From: Myxococcus stipitatus
GTDB lineage: Bacteria > Myxococcota > Myxococcia > Myxococcales > Myxococcaceae
Reading direction: 5' to 3'
Length of the DNA stretch: 64,000 nucleotides
Assembly (NCBI RefSeq): GCF_021412625.1
Contig: NZ_JAKCFI010000007.1
Span: 434,001-498,000 of the forward strand
Below are positions 37,310-51,780 of the stretch, one piece after another; the first letter of the stretch is position 1, and every line of letters starts with the position of its first letter. The position numbers and the translations under genes were made by a program. The notes under the pieces were generated by a model. That model searched no databases and was not told the DNA's origin. It worked only from the letters and a program-made list of their open reading frames with translations.

Positions 37310-38119
37310 CTACTTCTTCGCGGCGGCGCTCATCAGATCCCAGTAGCTGTGCAACCCTCGGATGTGGTTGCCACCGTCGACGGAGATCGTCTCCCCGGTG
37401 ATCCAGGCCGCGTCCTCTCCACAGAGGAAGGCGACGACGCCCGCGACGTCCGCCGGCATGCCGCACATCTTGCCCAGCGGCGTCCGGGACAGGAACTCCT
37501 GCCCCATGATCTCCATGAGGCCCACGCTCTCCGCCAGCGGCGTGCGGATGGCGCCAGGGGCCACCACGTTCACCCGGATGCCATGGCGCCCCCACTCCGA
37601 CGCGGCCACCTTCGAGAGGTTCGCCAGCCCCGCCTTGGAGGCGCAGTAGTGCCCCAGCCCATCCGTCACGGAGAGCTGGTTCAGGGAGGAGATGTTGACC
37701 ACCACGCCGGGGCTCTTCGCCTCGACGAGCGCCCGCGCGAAGGCCTTCATGAACAGGAAGGGCCCCTTCAGGTTGATGGCCATCACCTGGTCGAAGTCCG
37801 CGTCCGGCAACTCGAGCAGCGGCGCCAACGTCGCCGTCCCGGCGTTGTTCACCAGGATGCCCGGCAGGCCCAGCTCGGCCGTGGCGACCTCGAGCGCCCG
37901 CGCGACATCCTCCGCCCGCGTCACATCCCCCGTGAACGGCACCGCCCGCGCACGGCCATCGAGCAGCCGATTGAGGTCGCTGGCGGCCTCCTCCACCTTG
38001 CCCTTCGTCCGGCCGAAGACGAGCACGTTCGCGCCGTCCCGCATCAGACGCTCGGCGATGCCTCTCCCAATCCCCTGCGCGGCCCCCGTCACGATCGCGC
38101 TGTTCGATATCAGCTTCAC
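37310..38119 (-). CDS. Short-chain dehydrogenase/reductase
   Basis: 269 residues from a GTG at 38119, preceded by a G-rich ribosome site. Classical SDR features are the nucleotide loop TGAAQGIGRG near residue 11, NNAGTATL, the Ser before YCASKAG (catalytic Tyr and Lys), and a C-terminal CGEDAAWITGETISVDGG typical of FabG-like family members. It oxidises or reduces an alcohol/ketone with NAD(P). The start is set by the TGAAQG motif; a much longer frame upstream runs into the intergenic terminator. Confidence 0.92.
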   Translation of the reverse strand: MKLISNSAIVTGAAQGIGRGIAERLMRDGANVLVFGRTKGKVEEAASDLNRLLDGRARAVPFTGDVTRAEDVARALEVATAELGLPGILVNNAGTATLAPLLELPDADFDQVMAINLKGPFLFMKAFARALVEAKSPGVVVNISSLNQLSVTDGLGHYCASKAGLANLSKVAASEWGRHGIRVNVVAPGAIRTPLAESVGLMEIMGQEFLSRTPLGKMCGMPADVAGVVAFLCGEDAAWITGETISVDGGNHIRGLHSYWDLMSAAAKK

Positions 38120-38211
38120 GCAGCCCCCCGCTTCAACGTGTGATTCTGACAACTCTAGGAGTTCTGTGAATCCACAGCTAGCGCCGGAGAGGGGTCTATC
38201 CGAGAACACCA

Positions 38212-38242
38212 CGGCCCCGTTCCCTGGGTGGGAACGAGGCCG
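38212..38242 (-). terminator. Strong terminator of carB
   Basis: A 13-bp inverted repeat with one mismatch (CGGCCTCGTTCCC, loop ACCCA, GGGAACGGGGCCG on the minus strand) begins 30 bases after the carB stop and is followed by GTGGTGTTCTC. Confidence 0.7.
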
Positions 38243-38271
38243 CGGGCGAGACGGGATGAGCGGGGTCCGGC

Positions 38272-41526
<3,255 letters not shown>

Positions 41527-41677
41527 CGGGGCGCCCCCATACCAACGTCCGACTCCACATGCACGGATGTTGTAGAGGGGCGTCCTCCCGAGCGGGCGCC
41601 AGTGCCGCCGCCACGATGGCCGGGCGCCCCTCCGCCCCGGCGTCTGCTACGCTCCGCGGTTCCTCGCTGGAGGTCGC

Positions 41678-42463
41678 ATGCGTCGCTGGTCCCTGGCCCT
41701 CATCCTCTCCGTCTCCACCCCCGCCCTGGGCCAGGACCCCGCCGCGCCTCCCGCCGAGGCCGCGCCCACGCCTCCCCCCGCCGCCGAGACGCCGAAGGCG
41801 GAGACTCCGAAGGCAGAGGCCCCCCAGGCAGAGGCGCCGAAGGCCGAGCAGCCCAAGGCCGAGCAGCCCAAGGCCCCGCAGCCCAAGGCCGTCGCCGCCC
41901 CCACGCCGCCGGTGGAGCAGGCTCCCAGGCCAGCGCCCACCCCGCCCCCCTCGAAGCCCGCGACCGCCAGCACGACACCTCCTCCGCCGGCCGTGCCATC
42001 CAACAAGGCGCCCGCCGCGCCCGTCGCCGCGACGCCCCCGGTCGCCGCGCCCACCCCGGCCACGCCCGCCAGCGCCGCGGACCTGGCGAAGGAGGACATC
42101 CGCATCAGCGCGCGCCTCCTGTTCCAGCTCCTGCTGTCGGGGGATGTCCGCAACGTGGCCAACGAGCTGTTCTACCCGTTCCAGCTCGAGGACAAGCGCT
42201 ACGCCACCCCGGAGGAGCTGGTGGCCACGTGGGTGAAGCAGCTGCGCATGAAGCGCACGGACCTGGTGAGCCTCTACGACGTCGAGGTCCTGACGCTGGA
42301 GGAGATGGAGAAGAAGTACGGCAAGGCCCCCGCCCGGCTCGCGCTGGACCTGCGCGGCCAGAAGGACCTGTGGGTCGCGGTGGGCAACCTCTCCGGCCAC
42401 GCCGGCGTCTTCGTCTACCGCCCGTACGGCGGCGAGTACCGCGCCTTCGCCTACACGGACTGA
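41678..42463 (+). CDS. Secreted protein with Pro/Ala/Lys-rich repeat linker
   Basis: 261 residues; GGAGG lies 5 bases before the ATG. A signal peptide ends at TPALG-Q. Residues about 20–135 are low-complexity, with repeated APKAEQPKAE-type units and then Pro/Ala/Thr, likely extended and periplasm-spanning. Residues 140–261 form a folded domain (ISARLLFQLLLSGDVRNVANELFYPFQLEDKRY, then GVFVYRPYGGEYRAFAYTD) of unknown family. A TACGCT at 41648–41653 is a possible -10. Confidence 0.8.
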   Translation: MRRWSLALILSVSTPALGQDPAAPPAEAAPTPPPAAETPKAETPKAEAPQAEAPKAEQPKAEQPKAPQPKAVAAPTPPVEQAPRPAPTPPPSKPATASTTPPPPAVPSNKAPAAPVAATPPVAAPTPATPASAADLAKEDIRISARLLFQLLLSGDVRNVANELFYPFQLEDKRYATPEELVATWVKQLRMKRTDLVSLYDVEVLTLEEMEKKYGKAPARLALDLRGQKDLWVAVGNLSGHAGVFVYRPYGGEYRAFAYTD

Positions 42464-42476
42464 GGGCGCGTGGCCC

Positions 42477-42510
42477 GGACGGGCGCGGGGGGTTCCCCGG
42501 GCCCGTCCGC
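42477..42510. terminator. Hairpin between convergent genes
   Basis: CGGACGGGC pairs with GCCCGTCCG, with an inner GGGG/CCCC stem, in the 52-base gap between convergent genes. No T-run. Confidence 0.5.
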
Positions 42511-42515
42511 GAGGC

Positions 42516-43706
42516 TCAGCCCAGGGCCTTGACCAGGTCGCCCAGCCGCGTGAGCCCCTTCTGGAGCACCTCGCGCGAGGTGACGAAGCTGAAGCGGATG
42601 TAGCCCTCCGCGCCGAACGGATCTCCCGGCACGCCCGCCACGCGGAAGTCGTCCAGGAGGATCTCCGACAGCTGCACGGAGCTGGTGACGGCGTTGCCCT
42701 TGTACGCGCGTCCGATGAGGCCGCGCACGTCCGCGAACGCGTAGAAGGCCCCCTCGGGCATGCGGCAGCGGATGCCGCCCAGCGCGTTGAGGCCGTTGAC
42801 GAACAGGTCCCTGCGCGCGCGGTACTCCGCCACCATGGTGGCGATGGTGTCGGTGGGGCCGTTGAGCGCGGCGAGCGCGGCCTTCTGGGCGATGGAGGAC
42901 GCGTTGGAGGTGGACTGGTCCTGCACCAGCTGCATGCCGTTGATGACCGGGCGCGGGCCGGCCGCGTAGCCCATGCGCCAGCCGGTCATCGAGTACGCCT
43001 TGCTCATGCCGTTGACGACCACCAGCCGGGGCACCAGGTCCGGCGCCACGTCGCTGATGCCCAGCCGCTCGCCGGTGTAGATCAGCTTCTCGTAGATGTC
43101 GTCGGTGACGATGAGGCAGTCATGCCCCCGCACCGCGTCCGCGATGCCCTGGAGCGCGGCGCGCGAGTAGACGGCGCCGGTGGGGTTGCCCGGGCTGTTG
43201 ATGATGATGGCGCGCGTGCGCGGCGTGAGCGCCCGGCGGATGGCGTCCGGGTCCGGCGCGAAGCCGTCCTCCTCGCGCGTGTTGACGATGACGGGCGTGG
43301 CGCCCGCCAGCCGCACCATGTCCGGATAGCTCACCCAGTACGGCGCGAAGACGATGACCTCGTCGCCCTCGTCCAGCACCGCCTGGCAGAAGTTGTAGAG
43401 CGCCTGCTTGCCGCCGGCGGTGACGAGCACCTGCTCGGGCGTGAAGCGCAGGCCGTTGTCCCTCTCCAGCTTGCGGCAGATGGCCTCGCGCAGCTCCGGG
43501 ATGCCCACGGTGGGCGTGTACTTGGTGAAGCCCGCGCGCAACGCGTCCACCGCGGCCTGCTTCACGTAGTCCGGCGTGTCGAAGTCGGGCTCGCCCGCCG
43601 CGAGCACCACGACGTCCACGCCCTGGGCCGCCAGGGCCTTGGCGCGCGAGTTGAGGGCAAGCGTGGGAGAGGGCTTGATGGCCTGGAGCCGGCGGGCGAG
43701 TTTCAT
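42516..43706 (-). CDS. Aspartate aminotransferase-like PLP enzyme
   Basis: 396 residues from the ATG at 43706; a longer frame from 43742 adds an Arg-rich stretch that is unlikely to be coding. Fold-type I features are AAGEPDFDTP (substrate binding), NSPGNPTG, and the Schiff-base lysine in NGMSKAYSMTGWRMGY, matching the Iγ-type aspartate aminotransferases. It transfers the amino group between aspartate and 2-oxoglutarate or related substrates. It is followed on the same strand by coaD. Confidence 0.92.
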   Translation of the reverse strand: MKLARRLQAIKPSPTLALNSRAKALAAQGVDVVVLAAGEPDFDTPDYVKQAAVDALRAGFTKYTPTVGIPELREAICRKLERDNGLRFTPEQVLVTAGGKQALYNFCQAVLDEGDEVIVFAPYWVSYPDMVRLAGATPVIVNTREEDGFAPDPDAIRRALTPRTRAIIINSPGNPTGAVYSRAALQGIADAVRGHDCLIVTDDIYEKLIYTGERLGISDVAPDLVPRLVVVNGMSKAYSMTGWRMGYAAGPRPVINGMQLVQDQSTSNASSIAQKAALAALNGPTDTIATMVAEYRARRDLFVNGLNALGGIRCRMPEGAFYAFADVRGLIGRAYKGNAVTSSVQLSEILLDDFRVAGVPGDPFGAEGYIRFSFVTSREVLQKGLTRLGDLVKALG

Positions 43707-43756
43707 GGGCCGATGCGTAGCGCGCCCACGCCCTACCGACAAGGGTCACGCGCCCA

Positions 43757-44239
43757 TTACGTCTTGCTCGCGAACCTCTGCTTCAAGCGCTCGTTGACAT
43801 TCGGGGGAACCAGGCCGGTGACGTCACCTCCGAAGGAGGCCACTTCCCGGACGAGCTGGGAGGAGATGTAGAAGTAGTCCTCCCCCGTCATCATGAAGAC
43901 GGTCTCCACCGTCGGCGCCAGCTTGCGGTTCATGTTGGCGAGCTGGAATTCGTATTCGAAGTCCGACACCGCCCGGAGTCCGCGGACGATGACACCCACG
44001 CCCCGCCGCTTCACGTAGTCCACCAGCAGACCGTGGAACGAATCCACCTCCACCCGCGGGTCCTTCACGGCGTCGCGGATGAGCTCGCGCCGCTCGTCCT
44101 CCGAGAACAGCGGCGTCTTCTTCGGGTTCACCGCGATGGCCACGATGAGCCTGTCGAACATCTTCAGGCTCCGCTGGATGAGGCTCAGGTGGCCGTTGGT
44201 GAGCGGATCGAACGAACCAGGGTAGATGGCGACCGGCAT
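43757..44239 (-). CDS. coaD: Phosphopantetheine adenylyltransferase
   Basis: 160 residues. It makes dephospho-CoA from 4'-phosphopantetheine and ATP. The nucleotidyltransferase signature YPGSFDPLTNGH lies at the N-terminus, and the C-terminal YISSQLVREVASFGGDVTGLVP completes the ATP-site. The length is typical. It lies 54 bases from rsmD on the same strand, a pairing found in many bacteria. Confidence 0.96.
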   Translation of the reverse strand: MPVAIYPGSFDPLTNGHLSLIQRSLKMFDRLIVAIAVNPKKTPLFSEDERRELIRDAVKDPRVEVDSFHGLLVDYVKRRGVGVIVRGLRAVSDFEYEFQLANMNRKLAPTVETVFMMTGEDYFYISSQLVREVASFGGDVTGLVPPNVNERLKQRFASKT

Positions 44240-44293
44240 GCGCCCCGAAGTGTCGGCTGGCGTCGGATGGCGGTCAAGGAATGCTCGGCCCCG

Positions 44294-44851
44294 TCAGGGC
44301 GCCCGGTAGAAGCTCACCAGGGTGTCCCCGAAGCGCCGCTGGTCCTCCCGGACGAGGCCCGCGTGAGACTCGGGCGCCGCCTCGCGCTTGTCGTGCTCCA
44401 CCACGAGCATGCCGCCGGGCGCCAGCAGCCCCGCTCCCACCACGCCATCCAGCACCGTCTCCACCACCCGGGCGGCATAGGGTGGGTCCGCGAAGACGAG
44501 CTCGAAGCGCTCGCCCCGCCGGCCCAGCGTCTCCAGCGCCCGGGCCACCGGCTGCGCGAGCAGCTCCACGCCCGAGGTGAAGCCCAGGGACTGGATGTTC
44601 TGGCGACACAGGGCCTGGGCCTCGCGGTCCTGGTCCACCAGGACCACGGCGCCCGCGCCCCGGGACAGGGCCTCCAGGCCGAGCGCGCCGGTGCCGGCGT
44701 ACAGGTCCAGCACGCGCTGGCCGTCGAGGAACTGCCCCAGCACGTTGAAGAGCGTCTCGCGGACGCGGTCCGCGGTGGGACGGATGTGACGGGACGTGGG
44801 CTTGGGGCCGGCCAGGGCCCGCCCCTTGGCGGTGCCTGCGACGATTCGCAT
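44294..44851 (-). CDS. rsmD: 16S rRNA (guanine966-N2)-methyltransferase
   Basis: 185 residues. SAM-dependent methylation of small-subunit rRNA. The motifs are MRIVAGTAKGRAL at the N-terminus, TRPTADRVRETLFN-like IRPTADRVRETLFNVL, VLDLYAGTGALGLEALSRGA for SAM and the catalytic FADPPY. The size matches RsmD. The rsmD–coaD neighbourhood is a common one and strengthens both calls. Confidence 0.95.
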   Translation of the reverse strand: MRIVAGTAKGRALAGPKPTSRHIRPTADRVRETLFNVLGQFLDGQRVLDLYAGTGALGLEALSRGAGAVVLVDQDREAQALCRQNIQSLGFTSGVELLAQPVARALETLGRRGERFELVFADPPYAARVVETVLDGVVGAGLLAPGGMLVVEHDKREAAPESHAGLVREDQRRFGDTLVSFYRAP

Positions 44852-44877
44852 GGCGCCCTTCTACACCGCGCGGGCCG

Positions 44878-45915
44878 TCAGTCGCCTCGATTCGCCGCGA
44901 GGAAGCGCATGACGGACTGGGCCCGCCCCACCGCCCCCAGCCCCGCGAGCGCGTCCGTCGCCTCCGCGAAGGACAGCGCCTCCAGCCGCTCGCGCGCGCC
45001 CGCCTCCAGCGCGGGGAGCCCGTCCTCCAGCACGCTCAGCAGCTCCCCGACGGGCAGCCCCGACGCCTGGGACTTGCGCTCCACGTCCGCGCGCGTGTCC
45101 GCCGGCCAGGCCCCCAGCGCGAGCCGCTCGAAGGGCCCCACGCAGTCCACCTTCCGCGCCCCCGCCGCCACGTAGGTGGGCAGCATGCGCGGGAAGCCCT
45201 CGCGCACGTCGCCCACCGTGACGGACACCTCGAACTCCGACGCCAGGTCCACCAGCGAGCGCAGCATCCCCACGTCGGGCTCGCCCTCCCCCAGCTCCCG
45301 CTCGGCCACGCGCAGGAAGCGCACCGGCACCTTCCACTGGCGCAGCCCCTCCAGCAGCGTCCTGCACACGTCCAGCAGGCCGCCCCGCGCGGGCGCCGGA
45401 GGGCTCAGCTCCAGGGACAGCTCGCGCTCCGTCACCGGCCCCGCCAGGGCGTTGACGGCCTCCACCGCCGCGTAGGAGTCCAGCCGGGACAGGTCCAGCG
45501 ACACCAGCGCGAAGCCCGCGTCCACCATGCGGAACAGGCCCTCGCGCAGGGGCGCGAGCGACTCCTCGTCCGCCCGGGCCACGCGCGCCGGCCCCGCCTG
45601 GAGGAACAGCGGGCGCGTGTGCTCGGCCTCGGAGGCCGCGGCGTGCACGGCCTCGACGAAGCGCTCGGCCGCGCCCCGGTCCGCCATGGGGTGGGCACAC
45701 GCCAGCCCGAGCACCGCGTCCTCCGCGCGGGCGGCGCGCAGCAGGCCCGGCAGCGCCGCCTTCGACTGCACCGGCAGGCAGGGCAGCGCCACCGGCGCCC
45801 GCTCCAGGGCACGCAGCAGCTCGCGCGGGTTGAGCAGGGGCACCCGGGAACCGGGACCCACCCGGGCCACCGTGTTGCCCGGCCGCAATGACAGCACCTT
45901 GTCCAGCACGCTCAT
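44878..45915 (-). CDS. Hypothetical protein, possible TIM-barrel aldolase-like fold
   Basis: 345 residues from the ATG at 45915 (a longer frame begins at 45954). It is soluble, with alternating strand/helix character: LGLACAHPMADRGAAERFV, LVSLDLSRLD, SVTVGDVREGFPRML, then GARKVDCVGPFERLAL. This is reminiscent of class II aldolase-like barrels but lacks the zinc-binding pattern that I could confirm. No enzyme assignment is made. Only 26 bases separate it from rsmD on the same strand. Confidence 0.6.
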   Translation of the reverse strand: MSVLDKVLSLRPGNTVARVGPGSRVPLLNPRELLRALERAPVALPCLPVQSKAALPGLLRAARAEDAVLGLACAHPMADRGAAERFVEAVHAAASEAEHTRPLFLQAGPARVARADEESLAPLREGLFRMVDAGFALVSLDLSRLDSYAAVEAVNALAGPVTERELSLELSPPAPARGGLLDVCRTLLEGLRQWKVPVRFLRVAERELGEGEPDVGMLRSLVDLASEFEVSVTVGDVREGFPRMLPTYVAAGARKVDCVGPFERLALGAWPADTRADVERKSQASGLPVGELLSVLEDGLPALEAGARERLEALSFAEATDALAGLGAVGRAQSVMRFLAANRGD

Positions 45916-46024
45916 GGGCCGCCGAGAATCATCCGCGGCCACGGGCCAGCGCAAGGCGAAGCTGCACGGAGCGTCCGTTGCGCCACGCCCTCCCCGCCCC
46001 CGGGGGCGGGGCCGGAGCGCCCCG

Positions 46025-47026
46025 TCAGTGGACCTCGCCCAGGTGGGCGTACGTCTCGCTCTCGATCTGGATGGTGGTGTGGTCGATGCCGAAGCGGTCG
46101 TACAGGTCGTGCTTCACCGCGGAGAGGATCTCGTCGTTGTTGCAGACCATGGGGTCGAGCACCACCAGGTGCGCGGACAGCGCGTACACGCCGCTGGAGA
46201 TGGTCCACACGTGCAGGTCGTGCACCGCCGTCACGCCGGGCACGCGCAGGAGCAGCTCGCGCACCTGCGGCATGTCCACGTGCGCCGGCACCGCCTCCAT
46301 CAACACGTCCACCGCGTCGCGCACCAGCCGCACCGCGCCCACCACGATGACCACGGAGATGACCGCGGAGATGACCGCGTCCACCACGAACCAGCCCGTC
46401 AGCGCCATGATGCCCGCGCCGATCAACACGCCCACCGACGACAGCGTGTCCCCCAGCACGTGGAGGAACGCGCCGCGCACGTTCATGGAGTGCGTCTGGT
46501 GCAGGAACGCCAGGGCTCCCAGGTTCGCCACCAGGCCCACGCCCGCAACCACCGCCATGGGCCCCAGCGACACCGGCTGGGGCGTCTGGAAGCGCTCCCA
46601 GGCCTCGTAGAGGATGAAGGCGGTGATGCCCAGCAGCAGCACGCCGTTGAGCAGCGCGCTGAGGATCTCCATCCGGTAGTAGCCGTACGTCTTCTTCACG
46701 TCCGCCGGCTTCTCCGCGAACCACAGCGCCACCAGGCTGAGCGCCAGGGCGGACACGTCCGTCAGCATGTGTCCGGCGTCCGACATCAACGCCAGCGAGT
46801 GGGTCAACCACCCACCCACGGCCTCCGCCAGGGCGATGGTCGCCGTCAGGACGAGGGCGAAAATCAGGCGGCGGCGGTCCTTCCGGCGCTCCTCCGCCAG
46901 CCCCCCCCTCCGGGGAGCGGGGGGGTGGGCGTGTCCGTGGCCGTGGTGGTGGTGGTCATGGCCGTGGTCGTGCCCATGCTCGTGTCCGTGTCCGCCTCCG
47001 CCGCGAGTGTGAGTGTGGGTAGTCAC
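46025..47026 (-). CDS. Cation diffusion facilitator metal exporter
   Basis: 333 residues from GTG 47026. A strongly His-rich N-terminus (HGHEHGHDHGHDHHHHGHGH) precedes six transmembrane helices. The metal sites HMLTDVSAL and HVLGDTLSS (both H-x-x-x-D) match Zn2+/Co2+/Cd2+ CDF proteins, and a C-terminal cytoplasmic domain (TAVHDLHVWTISSG) follows. It exports divalent metal from the cytoplasm using the proton gradient. Its start is divergent from the sigma-54 activator gene, with 107 bases shared. Confidence 0.93.
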   Translation of the reverse strand: MTTHTHTRGGGGHGHEHGHDHGHDHHHHGHGHAHPPAPRRGGLAEERRKDRRRLIFALVLTATIALAEAVGGWLTHSLALMSDAGHMLTDVSALALSLVALWFAEKPADVKKTYGYYRMEILSALLNGVLLLGITAFILYEAWERFQTPQPVSLGPMAVVAGVGLVANLGALAFLHQTHSMNVRGAFLHVLGDTLSSVGVLIGAGIMALTGWFVVDAVISAVISVVIVVGAVRLVRDAVDVLMEAVPAHVDMPQVRELLLRVPGVTAVHDLHVWTISSGVYALSAHLVVLDPMVCNNDEILSAVKHDLYDRFGIDHTTIQIESETYAHLGEVH

Positions 47027-47133
47027 GGGAGAGATAGGTGCGGATAAGGCCCGGTCATGAGGTATGAGAAGCGAGAAACGCGTTTCCGCCGGCCCGGTCC
47101 TCCCCCCTCCGGTGCTCGGGGCCGGAGGTGTGG

Positions 47134-48713
<1,580 letters not shown>

Positions 48714-48717
<4 letters not shown>

Positions 48718-49655
48718 GCAGCCCGGAGGCCGTCTACTTCCACCAGGACCGCCTGCGCGTGCCCGACGGCGCCGACCTGTACTACCAGGTCAGCGGCGAC
48801 GGGGAGCCGGGCATGGTGCTGTGCGACGGGCTGGGCTGCGACGGCTTCGCGTGGAAGTACCTGGCGCCGTACCTGTCGCGGCACCACCGCGTGCTGCGCT
48901 GGCACTACCGGGGGCATGGCCGCTCCGGCATCCCGGAGGATCGCGAGCGCATCGGGATGCTCTACACCTGCGACGACCTGGAGCGGATCATGGACGCCGC
49001 GGGGCTGCGCCAGGCCGTGCTCTTCGGCCACTCCATGGGCGTCCAGGTGGCGCTGGAGTTCCACCGCCGCCACGCCGACCGCGTGCGCGGGCTGGTGCTC
49101 CTGTGCGGCAGCTACGGCAACCCGCTCGACACCTTCCACGACTCCACCCTGCTCAAGCGGATGTTCCCCACCATCCGCCGGGTGGTGGAGCGCTTCCCGG
49201 AGCAGTCCGCGCGCCTCATCCACGCGGCGCTGAGCACGGAGCTGGCCGTCCAGCTGGCCATCTCCCTGGAGATGAACCGGGAGCGCATCGCGCGCAACGA
49301 CCTGGCCCCCTACTTCGAGCACCTGGCCCGCATGGATCCGGTGGTGTTCGTGCGCACCCTGGACTCGCTGTCCGAGCACACCGCCTTCGACCACCTCCTC
49401 CACGTGGACGTCCCCACCCTCGTGGTGGCGGGAGAGCGCGACAAGTTCACCCCCGGCTGGCTGTCCCGGAAGATGGCCGCGCGAATCCCGGATTCGGAGC
49501 TCCTGCTCATCCCGGATGGCACCCACACCGCCCCCCTGGAGGCCCCGGGGCTGGTGGAGCTGAGGGTCGAGCGCTTCCTGAGGGAGCGGCTGGGCGTCGC
49601 CACCACCCACGGGGCGGCCACCTCCCGGGCGGGTTCGAGCCCCTCCAGCGCCTGA
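48714..49655 (+). CDS. Alpha/beta hydrolase
   Basis: 313 residues; the ATG overlaps the activator stop (ATGA). The nucleophile elbow is GHSMG (Ser107), an oxyanion-type VLCDGLGCDGFAW is near residue 37, and the last catalytic His lies in PDGTHTAP, with an acidic residue likely in VAGERDKFTP. RWHYRGHGRSG is typical of the family. The substrate is unknown (ester, lactone or haloalkane). Regulation is expected to be sigma-54-linked through the upstream protein. The C-terminal 20 residues are Thr/Ser/Ala-rich. Confidence 0.9.
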
Positions 49656-49660
49656 GTCCC

Positions 49661-49680
49661 CCGTCACCCGACGGTGACGG
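49661..49680 (+). terminator. Hairpin after the hydrolase gene
   Basis: A perfect 8-bp stem (CCGTCACC, loop CGAC, GGTGACGG) starts five bases after the stop codon. No T-run follows. Confidence 0.5.
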
Positions 49681-49750
49681 AGCGTGATGCGGGACCCTGT
49701 CGGACGGGGTGGGTCCGCCCTCCCGCCCGCATGGTGGCCGTCCGCGCTCG

Positions 49751-49779
49751 TTGCAGGGGACGCACTCACGGCATATAAG
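49751..49779 (+). promoter_or_regulatory. Sigma-70-type promoter of typA
   Basis: TTGCAG (49751–49756), a 17-base spacer and TATAAG (49774–49779) form the best housekeeping promoter seen in the window. The predicted start near 49786 gives a leader of about 78 bases with no clear ribosome-binding site before ATG 49864. Confidence 0.7.
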
Positions 49780-49863
49780 CCCCCGCCTTCCGGGTTCCGG
49801 TGGGGTTCGGGAGACCTGTCCACGACGGGGCATCCCCCCGCCTTCTCATCTAGTTCGGTTCGT

Positions 49864-51711
49864 ATGATTCCTCGTCAAAACATCCGTAACGTCGCCATCG
49901 TCGCCCACGTCGACCATGGCAAGACCACGCTCGTCGATCACCTGCTGCGGCAGGCGGGCACCTTCCGTAGCAACGAGCACGTCGCCGAACGGGTGATGGA
50001 CTCGAACGACCTCGAGCGCGAGAAGGGCATCACCATTCTCGCGAAGAACACCGCGGTCAACTACAAGGGCATGCAGATCAACATCATCGACACCCCAGGT
50101 CACGCCGACTTCGGTGGTGAGGTGGAGCGCGGTCTGCGCCTCGTCGATGGCGTCATCCTGCTAGTGGACGCCGCCGAGGGTCCCCTGCCCCAGACGCGCT
50201 TCGTGCTCAGCAAGGCCCTGGCCATGGGCCTGAAGACGGTGCTGGTCATCAACAAGATCGACCGTCAGGACGCGCGCGCCCCCGAGGTGCTCGATCAGGT
50301 CTACTCGCTGTACATCGACCTGGGCGCGGACGACAAGCAGTTGGAGATGCCCGTCCTCTACACCATCGCGCGCCAGGGCCAGGCGTCGACACAGCTGGAC
50401 GTGCCGGGCAAGACGCTCGAGCCGCTGTACGACGCCATCATCAACCACATCCCGCCGCCGCCCGCCTCCGACGAGACGACGCCGCAGCTGCTCGTGGCCA
50501 ACCTGGACTACGACGACTACGTCGGCCGTCTGGCCGTGGGTCGCGTGCAGTCCGGCCGCTTCACGCCGAACATGCCCGTGGGCGTGGTCCGCGAGGGCGG
50601 CAAGGTGGAGCAGGGGAAGATCGTCAAGCTCTACGGCTTCTCCGGCCTGAAGCGCGTGGAGATCCAGGACGCGGGCCCGGGTGAGATCGTCTCCATCGCC
50701 GGCATCGAGGACGTGTCCATCGGCGACACGTTCAGCGACCCGGAGAAGCCGCTGGCCCTGCCGCGCATCACCGTGGACGAGCCCACGATGATGATGATCT
50801 TCAAGGTCAACGACGGACCGCTGGCGGGCAAGGAGGGCAAGTTCGTCACCTCCCGCAACCTGCGCGAGCGGCTGTACCGCGAGGCCTACCGCAACGTGGC
50901 CGTGCGCGTGGAGGACACGGCGACGCCGGACGCGTTCCGCGTCGTCGGCCGTGGCGAACTGGCGCTGGCGGTCATCATCGAGAACATGCGCCGCGAGGGC
51001 TACGAGCTGACCGCCTCCAACCCGGAGCCGATCACCAAGACCATCGACGGCGTCCTGCACGAGCCCATGGAGCTGCTCTTCTGCGACGTGCCGGAGAACA
51101 GCGTGGGCGCCGTGACGGAGCGCCTGGGGCCCCGCAAGGGCCGCATGACGGACATGGCGAGCCTGGGCTCGGGCCGCACCCGCCTCCAGTTCCGCATCCC
51201 CGCCCGCGGCCTCATCGGCTTCCGCTCGGAGTTCCTCACCATCACCCGCGGCGAGGGCATCATGAGCAGCCAGTTCGACGGCTTCGAGCCGTGGTTCGGC
51301 TACATCCCGAAGCGTCAGAACGGCGCCATCGTCTCCGACCGCCTGGGCGACACCGTGCCCTACGCGCTGTTCAGCATCCAGGAGCGCGGCTACCTCTTCG
51401 TGGGCGCCGGCGTCACCGTCTACGAGGGCATGATCATCGGCGAGCACGCCCACCCCTCCGAGCTGAACGTCAACTGCTGCCGCGAGAAGAAGCTCACCAA
51501 CATCCGCGCCGCCGGCCGTGACGAGAACGTCATCCTCACCCCGCCGCGCGAGATGGGCCTGGAGAAGGCCCTGGAGTGGATCGCCGACGACGAGCTGGTC
51601 GAGGTGACGCCCAAGTCCGTGCGCATGCGCAAGAAGGCCCTGTCCGTGGGCGAGCGCTACCGCGCCGAGCGCGACCGCAAGCGCGAGGAGCGCGCCGCCG
51701 ACGCCGAGTAG
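49864..51711 (+). CDS. typA: Ribosome-associated GTPase TypA/BipA
   Basis: 615 residues from the ATG at 49864; the in-frame sequence upstream is promoter and leader. It is a translational GTPase involved in ribosome assembly and stress adaptation. The G1 motif AHVDHGKTT, DLEREKGITI (switch), DTPGHADFGGEVER (G3) and NKIDRQDARA (G4) are exact, and the C-terminal TypA-specific region includes RIPARGLIGFRSEF and GEGIMSSQFDGFEPWFG. The terminator at 51739 follows. It is transcribed alone from a good promoter, consistent with high housekeeping expression. Confidence 0.97.
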   Translation: MIPRQNIRNVAIVAHVDHGKTTLVDHLLRQAGTFRSNEHVAERVMDSNDLEREKGITILAKNTAVNYKGMQINIIDTPGHADFGGEVERGLRLVDGVILLVDAAEGPLPQTRFVLSKALAMGLKTVLVINKIDRQDARAPEVLDQVYSLYIDLGADDKQLEMPVLYTIARQGQASTQLDVPGKTLEPLYDAIINHIPPPPASDETTPQLLVANLDYDDYVGRLAVGRVQSGRFTPNMPVGVVREGGKVEQGKIVKLYGFSGLKRVEIQDAGPGEIVSIAGIEDVSIGDTFSDPEKPLALPRITVDEPTMMMIFKVNDGPLAGKEGKFVTSRNLRERLYREAYRNVAVRVEDTATPDAFRVVGRGELALAVIIENMRREGYELTASNPEPITKTIDGVLHEPMELLFCDVPENSVGAVTERLGPRKGRMTDMASLGSGRTRLQFRIPARGLIGFRSEFLTITRGEGIMSSQFDGFEPWFGYIPKRQNGAIVSDRLGDTVPYALFSIQERGYLFVGAGVTVYEGMIIGEHAHPSELNVNCCREKKLTNIRAAGRDENVILTPPREMGLEKALEWIADDELVEVTPKSVRMRKKALSVGERYRAERDRKREERAADAE

Positions 51712-51738
51712 TCCAGGCGCGCGGCCGAACGCCCCCAC

Positions 51739-51780
51739 CACGAGGGCCCGTTCCCCCCAGGGAGCGGGCCCTTCGTGTTT
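51739..51780 (+). terminator. Terminator of typA
   Basis: CACGAGGGCCCG pairs with CGGGCCCTTCGTG (one bulge), with a 15-base loop, and ends in TTT. Confidence 0.65.

Noticed and set aside
41738..42081. Pro/Ala/Lys repeats as a DNA repeat array
   Set aside because: They are codon-level low complexity inside a single secreted protein, not a stable nucleotide repeat or mobile element.
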